Part shown: positions 58,792 to 64,000 of the stretch, piece after piece
Numbering within the stretch: position 1 is the stretch's first letter
Layout: each line of letters starts with the position of its first letter
Assembly: GCA_934621295.1 (NCBI GenBank)
Contig: CAKTVB010000001.1
Location: 186,001-250,000, forward strand
From: an uncultured Collinsella sp.
GTDB lineage: Bacteria; Actinomycetota; Coriobacteriia; Coriobacteriales; Coriobacteriaceae
DNA: 64,000 bases
Direction of reading: 5' to 3'
The notes under the pieces: model-generated
What the model was told of the DNA's origin: nothing
The model's database searches: none
What the model saw: the letters and a program-made list of their open reading frames with translations, nothing else
Program-made: the position numbers and the translations under genes

Positions 58792-59447
58792 TGCCACGCG
58801 AAACCAATGCTTCGCGTCGTGAACGCGCCATCGAGGTGTGTGAGCGATTGAATCGAAGATACGGTCCGGTCGAGTGCTTCCTCGATCATCAAAATCCTTT
58901 TCGTCTGGTTATCTCGGTCTTGCTTTCTGCACAGACGACAGATGCTCAGGTGAATAAGGTGACTCCGGAGCTTTTTCGCCGTTGGCCTACACCTTATGAG
59001 ATGGCGGGCGCTAGCGTTGCCGACGTGATGGACGTGATTAAGTCGCTGGGCTTTTACAAGACCAAGGCAAAGCACTGCGTGGAGGCCGCTCAAATGATCG
59101 TGGCGGATTATGGTGGCGAGGTTCCGTCGACTATGCGCGAGCTGCAAAAGCTGCCCGGCGTGGGGCGCAAGACGGCAAATATCGTCCTCAACGTGGGCTT
59201 TGGTATTGTGGAAGGCATTGCGGTGGACACGCATGTGAATCGCATTGCGCATCGGCTGGCGCTCTCGCCCAAGACGCACGAGAAGGAACCTCTCAAAACT
59301 GAGCAAGATTTGCTCAAGATTTTGCCGCATGAGTATTGGGAATCGGTCAATCACCAGTGGATATCGTTTGGCCGCGAGATCTGCTCTGCCCGGTCTCCAA
59401 AATGTGGCGAGTGCCCGCTGGCAGACCTTTGCCCCTCCTGTAAATGA
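58791..59447 (+). CDS. nth: endonuclease III
   Basis: This 218-residue base-excision glycosylase/AP lyase acts on oxidised pyrimidines. Catalytic Lys127 (LPGVGRKTAN) and Asp146 (VDTHVNR) are present. The iron-sulfur cysteines are at 198, 205, 208 and 214 (C-6x-C-2x-C-5x-C). The start ATG 58791 shares its first base with the rmuC stop, so translation is probably coupled; a GTG just before is an alternative start. Confidence 0.95.
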   Translation: MPRETNASRRERAIEVCERLNRRYGPVECFLDHQNPFRLVISVLLSAQTTDAQVNKVTPELFRRWPTPYEMAGASVADVMDVIKSLGFYKTKAKHCVEAAQMIVADYGGEVPSTMRELQKLPGVGRKTANIVLNVGFGIVEGIAVDTHVNRIAHRLALSPKTHEKEPLKTEQDLLKILPHEYWESVNHQWISFGREICSARSPKCGECPLADLCPSCK

Positions 59448-59528
59448 TTTGCGTGGGCAGGCTCGCGCGTGCTGTCTTGTGCGCAATGGTCGGTCCTGTT
59501 GTTTTGTTTTGAATGTAAGGAATGATCG

Positions 59529-62500
59529 ATGCTCATTCATCGCATAGCTGCACAACTCCATACCGCCGAAGGTTTGCAGATTATCGAGCAAGCGTTGACG
59601 GATGGTCAGGATGCGACGCTTGCCGTGCCGCTCTCGGCGCGTACCCTTGTGCTGGCCTCGCAGTTTGCTCGTCATCCTCGTCCCTGTGTGTATGTAGTGT
59701 CTGGTGAGGAGGCAGCCGATCGTGCGGCGCGAGCGCTCATGGCCTATCTAGGGCGCGAACACGTTGCGCGTTTTCCCGAGCGTACGGATTACCCCTGGAA
59801 AGACCAGAAGCCCGATGACGTTGTAGTGGCTACACGCTGCGCCGCGCTTGGACGCATCGCCCGCGGGGAGGCGTGCGTGCTCGTGGCTTCGGCTCGTGCC
59901 CTGCTGCGCTGCGTGCCCCCGCGCGAGAGCGGCTATTGGGAATCTGCAACCTTTGCCGTGGGCGACGAGATTCCTTTCGAAGAGGTGCCCGCGCGTCTTG
60001 TGTCCATGGGCTACACGTCTGCCGATGTAGCGCCCGAACCTGGTTATTTTCACGTGCACGGCGATATCGTGGACGTCTATCCCGCGCAGGCTTCGTCGCC
60101 TGTGCGCATGGAGTTCTTTGGCGACGAGCTCGACCGTATTCGCCATATGGTCGCATCGACAGGCCAGACGATCGGCGATGCCGATGCAGTCGAGATCTAT
60201 CCCTGCCGCGAGCTTGCGCTTACCGACGACGCCGTCCACCGCATTACCTCGGCGCTGTACGCACCGGCGAAAAACGACACCGAGCTCGCCGCCCTCTTGG
60301 AGATGGTCCAGGCGCGCATCGTCACGCCCGAGCTGGAGCGTTTTTTGCCCCTACTCTACGAGTCGACGGTGAGCCCGCTTGCCCATGTGAGCGATGATAC
60401 CCTTGTGGTTCTTTCCGAGCCCCGCTCGCTTTTTGACGATTGCATCCGAGCCTATGAGGACTTGGAGCGCCGCGCCGGCGAGGCGGGCGTGTCGAAGCTC
60501 GATGGACTCTACGTACGCGCTCAGCAGCTCGACTTTGGCCATCAACAGCGTTTGAACTACGTTTCGCTCATTCGCGCCGGCGGCGCCGTGACGGCTGAGC
60601 TCAAGATCGAGCAGCCTGCTATCGCCGGTTCGGATACGCGTTTTCTCTCGCGTGTCCAGGAAGTGGTAAACAATCGTTGTGCAGTTGTCTTTGCCATTCC
60701 CGATCGCGGCGCGCGCGAATCCATGGAGCTCAGCTTTACCGACGAATCCATCCCGTTTGAGGAGTCGCTTACGGCAGCTCCCGAAAACGCGGGAGCTGTG
60801 GCGGGAGGGACGAGCGTGCATGTGCTTGCGGCCGATTCATCCGAGCGCGTCGCCGCCGGCGAGCGCCGGGGCGCGGGTGCGTCTGGTCCCGCCATCTCTC
60901 GATGTGCGGCCGATTCTTTGAACATGCGCGGTCTTGAAGAGGGAGCTCCCTACACAGTTCCCACGCTCACGCGCGGTCGCGTGACCTTTGTGGACGCGCC
61001 TATTCCGCAGGGCTGCGTAATCCCCGACGCTCATCTGGCTGTTTTCTCCATCGCCGACCTCAACGCTCGCATGGACGCCAAGCGTGGACGCACGCGCCGT
61101 CGCGTCGACATCACCGAGGTCACGTTTCCCTTCAAGCCGGGCGACTACGTGGTCCATGCCACGCACGGTATCGCGCTGTTTGCGCAGATCGTGCGCCAAG
61201 AGGTGGGTGGTCGCGAGCGCGACTACTTCCTGCTTGAATATGCCGACGGGGACAAGCTCTATGTACCGCTCGAGCAGGTGGACCGCATCACACGCTACGT
61301 TGGTCCCGACGGAGACAAGCCGCGCTTGACGCGCCTGAACACCGCCGATTGGAGCCGTGCTACGGGTAAGGCGCGCAAGAGTGCCAAGAAACTTGCCTTC
61401 GACCTGGTAGACCTGTATACGCGCCGTTCCTCCATCGCGGGCGTGGCGTGTCCTCCCGATACGCCCGAGCAGATCGAGATGGAAGAGAGCTTCCCGTACG
61501 AGGAAACGCGCGATCAGCTCGACGCCATCGCCGACATCAAGGCCGACATGGAGGCCGCGAAGCCCATGGACCGCTTGCTCTGCGGAGACGTGGGCTTTGG
61601 TAAGACCGAAGTTGCCCTGCGTGCTGCTTTTAAGTGCGTGGATTCGGGCCGTCAGGTGATGGTGCTGTGCCCCACGACCATTCTGGCACAGCAGCATTTC
61701 CAGACGTTCTTTGAGCGCTTCGCGCCTTTTGGCGTGGAGGTGGACGTGCTTTCGCGCTTTAGGACGCCGGGTCAGCAAAAACGCGCGCTGGCGGCCTTCG
61801 CCGAGGGTAAGGTGGACGTGCTCATCGGAACGCATCGTCTGCTTTCCGCCGATGTGAACCCCCACAATTTGGGACTGGTGATTATCGACGAGGAGCAGCG
61901 CTTTGGTGTGCAGCATAAGGAGCAGCTCAAGAACCTGCGCGAGCAGATCGATGTCCTTACGCTTTCGGCAACGCCCATTCCGCGAACCATGCAGATGGCC
62001 ATCTCGGGCGTGCGCGACATGAGCCTTATCACCACGCCGCCCACGGGACGACGTTCTGTGATCGTACATGTGGGCGAGTACGACCCCGACGTAGTGAGTG
62101 CCGCCATTCGCTTGGAAGTGGGTCGTGGCGGACAGGTGTATTACGTGTCGAACCGCGTGAAGACTATCGACGACGCGGTCGAGCGCGTGCACGAGGCTGC
62201 GCCCGAGGCGCGCGTGGGCGTGGCGCATGGCAAGATGAGTCCGCGCGAGGTGGAAGACGTGATGGTCGAGTTTGCCGAGAAGAAGATCGACGTGCTCATC
62301 GCCACGACCATCGTGGAGTCGGGCATCGACAACGCCCATGCCAACACGTTGATCATCGAGGATTCGCAGCGTTTGGGTTTGGCTCAGCTCTATCAGCTCA
62401 AGGGCCGCGTGGGACGCTCTGCCACGCAGGCGTACGCGTACTTTATGTTCCCAGGTGAGATGCCGCTTACCGAAGAGGCGACGGCGCGCCTGACGGCGCT

Positions 62501-63173
62501 CTCGGAGTTCCAGGACCTGGGCAGCGGTATGCGCATCGCCATGCGTGACTTGGAGATTCGCGGTGCCGGTTCTCTCGTGGGCGCCGAGCAGCACGGCAAC
62601 TTGTCGAGTGTGGGCTTTGACCTGTTCACGCAGATGTTGGGGCAAGCCGTTGCCGAGGCGCGCGGAGACGATTCCGAGACCGTTGAGGCGGCGGGTGTTG
62701 CCATCAACATTCCGGCGGACTACTTCTTGGACGAAGAATACCTGCCGCGCGTAGACGAGCGCGTGCTCGCGTATCGTAAACTTGCTGCGGCGGATGACCT
62801 GGAGAGCGTGGACCAGCTGCAGGAGGAGACCGAGACCGTCCATGGCGAGCTGCCGCAGGCGGGTCTCAACCTGTTCGATCGCGCTCGCATTCGCATTCGC
62901 GGAGAGCGCCTGGGGCTGGAAAGCGTGACGCTTAGCGGCGGGCGTTTGACGTTCCTGGGCGTTGACCTGCCCAAGAACGTGGCATTTGATCTGAAAGATC
63001 GCCTGGGAGCGGTGGTGTTCCCCCGCTCTCGCAAGCTGTCGATTCCCTATCGCGCGGGAGCGGGGGCGGGCTCGGGCGTGGGGCGCGGCCTCAACGCCGA
63101 TGACGAGCACGGTCCCGTCGCGGCGGCGCTTGCCGTCCTGTGCCAGCTGGGAGCGAGCGGCGACGACGATTAG
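59529..63173 (+). CDS. mfd: transcription-repair coupling factor
   Basis: This 1214-residue SF2 translocase removes stalled RNA polymerase and recruits UvrA for repair. The N-terminal UvrB-like region runs through PEPGYFHVHGDIVDVYPA, followed by the RNA-polymerase-interacting domain (FKPGDYVVHATHGIALF). The translocase motor has GDVGFGKTEVALRA (about residues 686-699), DEEQRFG (about 787) and VESGIDNAHANT; a C-terminal D7 domain ends the protein. An Ala/Gly-rich insert lies at about residues 415-460. It follows nth by 81 bp. The protein is slightly longer than the E. coli one. Confidence 0.96.
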   Translation: MLIHRIAAQLHTAEGLQIIEQALTDGQDATLAVPLSARTLVLASQFARHPRPCVYVVSGEEAADRAARALMAYLGREHVARFPERTDYPWKDQKPDDVVVATRCAALGRIARGEACVLVASARALLRCVPPRESGYWESATFAVGDEIPFEEVPARLVSMGYTSADVAPEPGYFHVHGDIVDVYPAQASSPVRMEFFGDELDRIRHMVASTGQTIGDADAVEIYPCRELALTDDAVHRITSALYAPAKNDTELAALLEMVQARIVTPELERFLPLLYESTVSPLAHVSDDTLVVLSEPRSLFDDCIRAYEDLERRAGEAGVSKLDGLYVRAQQLDFGHQQRLNYVSLIRAGGAVTAELKIEQPAIAGSDTRFLSRVQEVVNNRCAVVFAIPDRGARESMELSFTDESIPFEESLTAAPENAGAVAGGTSVHVLAADSSERVAAGERRGAGASGPAISRCAADSLNMRGLEEGAPYTVPTLTRGRVTFVDAPIPQGCVIPDAHLAVFSIADLNARMDAKRGRTRRRVDITEVTFPFKPGDYVVHATHGIALFAQIVRQEVGGRERDYFLLEYADGDKLYVPLEQVDRITRYVGPDGDKPRLTRLNTADWSRATGKARKSAKKLAFDLVDLYTRRSSIAGVACPPDTPEQIEMEESFPYEETRDQLDAIADIKADMEAAKPMDRLLCGDVGFGKTEVALRAAFKCVDSGRQVMVLCPTTILAQQHFQTFFERFAPFGVEVDVLSRFRTPGQQKRALAAFAEGKVDVLIGTHRLLSADVNPHNLGLVIIDEEQRFGVQHKEQLKNLREQIDVLTLSATPIPRTMQMAISGVRDMSLITTPPTGRRSVIVHVGEYDPDVVSAAIRLEVGRGGQVYYVSNRVKTIDDAVERVHEAAPEARVGVAHGKMSPREVEDVMVEFAEKKIDVLIATTIVESGIDNAHANTLIIEDSQRLGLAQLYQLKGRVGRSATQAYAYFMFPGEMPLTEEATARLTALSEFQDLGSGMRIAMRDLEIRGAGSLVGAEQHGNLSSVGFDLFTQMLGQAVAEARGDDSETVEAAGVAINIPADYFLDEEYLPRVDERVLAYRKLAAADDLESVDQLQEETETVHGELPQAGLNLFDRARIRIRGERLGLESVTLSGGRLTFLGVDLPKNVAFDLKDRLGAVVFPRSRKLSIPYRAGAGAGSGVGRGLNADDEHGPVAAALAVLCQLGASGDDD

Positions 63174-63313
63174 CGTGATTTTTGACGCCGGGATAAGACG
63201 ATGCGATAGCTTGTTGGTCGTATTCCGGCGTTTGCTTCTGTTTGCATAGTCTGTATAACCGTTGCGGCAATGGGTTCGAAGAATTGTCGCAGACCGAGAA
63301 GAAGGAGCATCTT

Positions 63314-64000
63314 TTGGTTACGTTTGAGAACGACTATTCCTTTGGCGCATGCCCGGAGGTTTTGGCGGCCCTGGTCGATACCAACATGGAGGCCATGACC
63401 GGTTATGGCGAGGACCCTCATTGCGCTCACGCCAAGGAGTTGATCCGCGAGGCTTGCGAGGCGCCGGATGCCGACGTCTTTCTTCTTACGGGCGGCACGC
63501 AGGCCAACCAGGTTGTGCTCGATATGCTGCTCGCTCCCTACGAGGGCGTGGTGGCTGCTGCTACGGGGCATGTGGCTTGTCACGAAGCGGGGGCTATTGA
63601 ATTTGGCGGCCATAAAGTGCTGACGGTTCCCGAGCATGAGGGCAAGATGCATGCCGATGAGCTTGAGCGGCTGATCGAGCTGTTCTATGCAGACGGCAAT
63701 CATGAGCACATGGTCTTCCCGGGAGCGGCATACATCTCCTTCCCGACGGAGCTCGGCACGCTCTATTCCTACGATGAGCTGGCTTCAATCTATGAGGTGT
63801 GCCAAAAGCACGAGATTCCGCTTTTTGTGGATGGCGCGCGCTTGGGCTATGCCCTGGCATCCGATGAATGCGATATCACCCTGCCGCAGCTTGCCCAGCT
63901 GTGCGATGTCTTCTATATCGGCGGAACCAAGGTGGGGGCATTATGCGGCGAGGCCGTGGTCTTCCCTGCGGGCAATGCTCCCGCGCATCCGATTCCGCGT
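63314..64000 (+). CDS. ltaE: low-specificity L-threonine aldolase, partial at the window end
   Basis: At least 229 residues of a PLP-dependent beta-eliminating lyase family enzyme are present, open to the window edge. It cleaves threonine or allo-threonine to glycine and acetaldehyde. Features are FENDYSFGACPEVLAAL, FLLTGGTQANQVVLD, the PLP-contacting Asp in PLFVDGARLGYAL, and the Schiff-base lysine Lys206 in YIGGTKVGAL. The start is TTG 63314, six bases after AAGGAG. The C-terminal part lies beyond the window. Confidence 0.92.
   Translation, partial: MVTFENDYSFGACPEVLAALVDTNMEAMTGYGEDPHCAHAKELIREACEAPDADVFLLTGGTQANQVVLDMLLAPYEGVVAAATGHVACHEAGAIEFGGHKVLTVPEHEGKMHADELERLIELFYADGNHEHMVFPGAAYISFPTELGTLYSYDELASIYEVCQKHEIPLFVDGARLGYALASDECDITLPQLAQLCDVFYIGGTKVGALCGEAVVFPAGNAPAHPIPR

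Noticed and set aside
60837..63110. 757-codon minus-strand open frame opposite mfd
   Set aside because: Mfd is unambiguous on the plus strand; the antisense translation is His/Arg/Leu-rich without motifs.

Overview
The window is about 64 kb of G+C-rich bacterial chromosome with dense ordinary gene content and no prophage, transposase or CRISPR array. Gene content, gene style (many TTG/GTG starts, AGGAG-type ribosome sites, intrinsic terminators) and protein features point to an anaerobic gut actinomycete of the Coriobacteriia, most likely Collinsella or a close relative. This placement is inference from recall, not from a search.

Layout. 1-3750: tail of an unknown gene, then a catabolic operon (triosephosphate-isomerase-like enzyme, YjbQ-family protein, galactitol-type PTS IIB and IIC). 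3800-13150: small membrane and VOC proteins, tRNA-Leu, a single-pass membrane protein, a 54-residue membrane protein, serS, two tandem paralogous lipoproteins, tRNA-Arg, a 183-bp palindromic element and an 810-residue protein of unknown function. 13200-18620: tRNA-Ser, gluQ, a cation efflux protein, a DUF2207-type membrane protein and an acetyltransferase. 18870-26010: purH, an unknown protein, a Bce-type two-component system, a universal stress protein, uppP and a 2-hydroxyacid dehydrogenase. 26150-30030: nucleoside salvage operon deoD-cdd-deoA-deoB on the minus strand. 30210-34000: pcrA and a ROK sugar kinase. 34077-43997: an intracellular GH29 alpha-L-fucosidase and a two-domain transglutaminase-like protein, divergent from a complete oligopeptide-type ABC importer. 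44250-54726: ppaC, nhaA, a small unknown protein, an aspartate-aminotransferase-like enzyme, an amidohydrolase, a STAS protein, tatA/B-tatC and an archaeal-looking topA. 55225-64000: an Rrf2 regulator, then a DNA-repair neighbourhood (MutY-like glycosylase, membrane protein, rmuC, nth, mfd) and the start of a threonine aldolase gene.

How genes work together. The PTS operon should import and phosphorylate a polyol or short sugar that the isomerase-like enzyme processes. The deo operon turns nucleosides into bases and pentose phosphates. The fucosidase, transglutaminase-like protein and peptide importer may form one unit for imported fucosylated peptides or glycopeptides (inference). TatA/B and TatC form a twin-arginine translocase, and the peptide-binding lipoprotein carries a twin-arginine-like signal.

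The most unusual non-gene signal is a family of three 36-nt hairpins (26147-26182, 44065-44100, 46775-46810). They share a loop core, each ends just 3' of, or inside the 3' end of, a gene, and they show a compensatory base-pair change. Two further palindromic intergenic elements (10292-10475 and 32769-32900) and several enzymes with replaced catalytic or cofactor residues are described in the findings.
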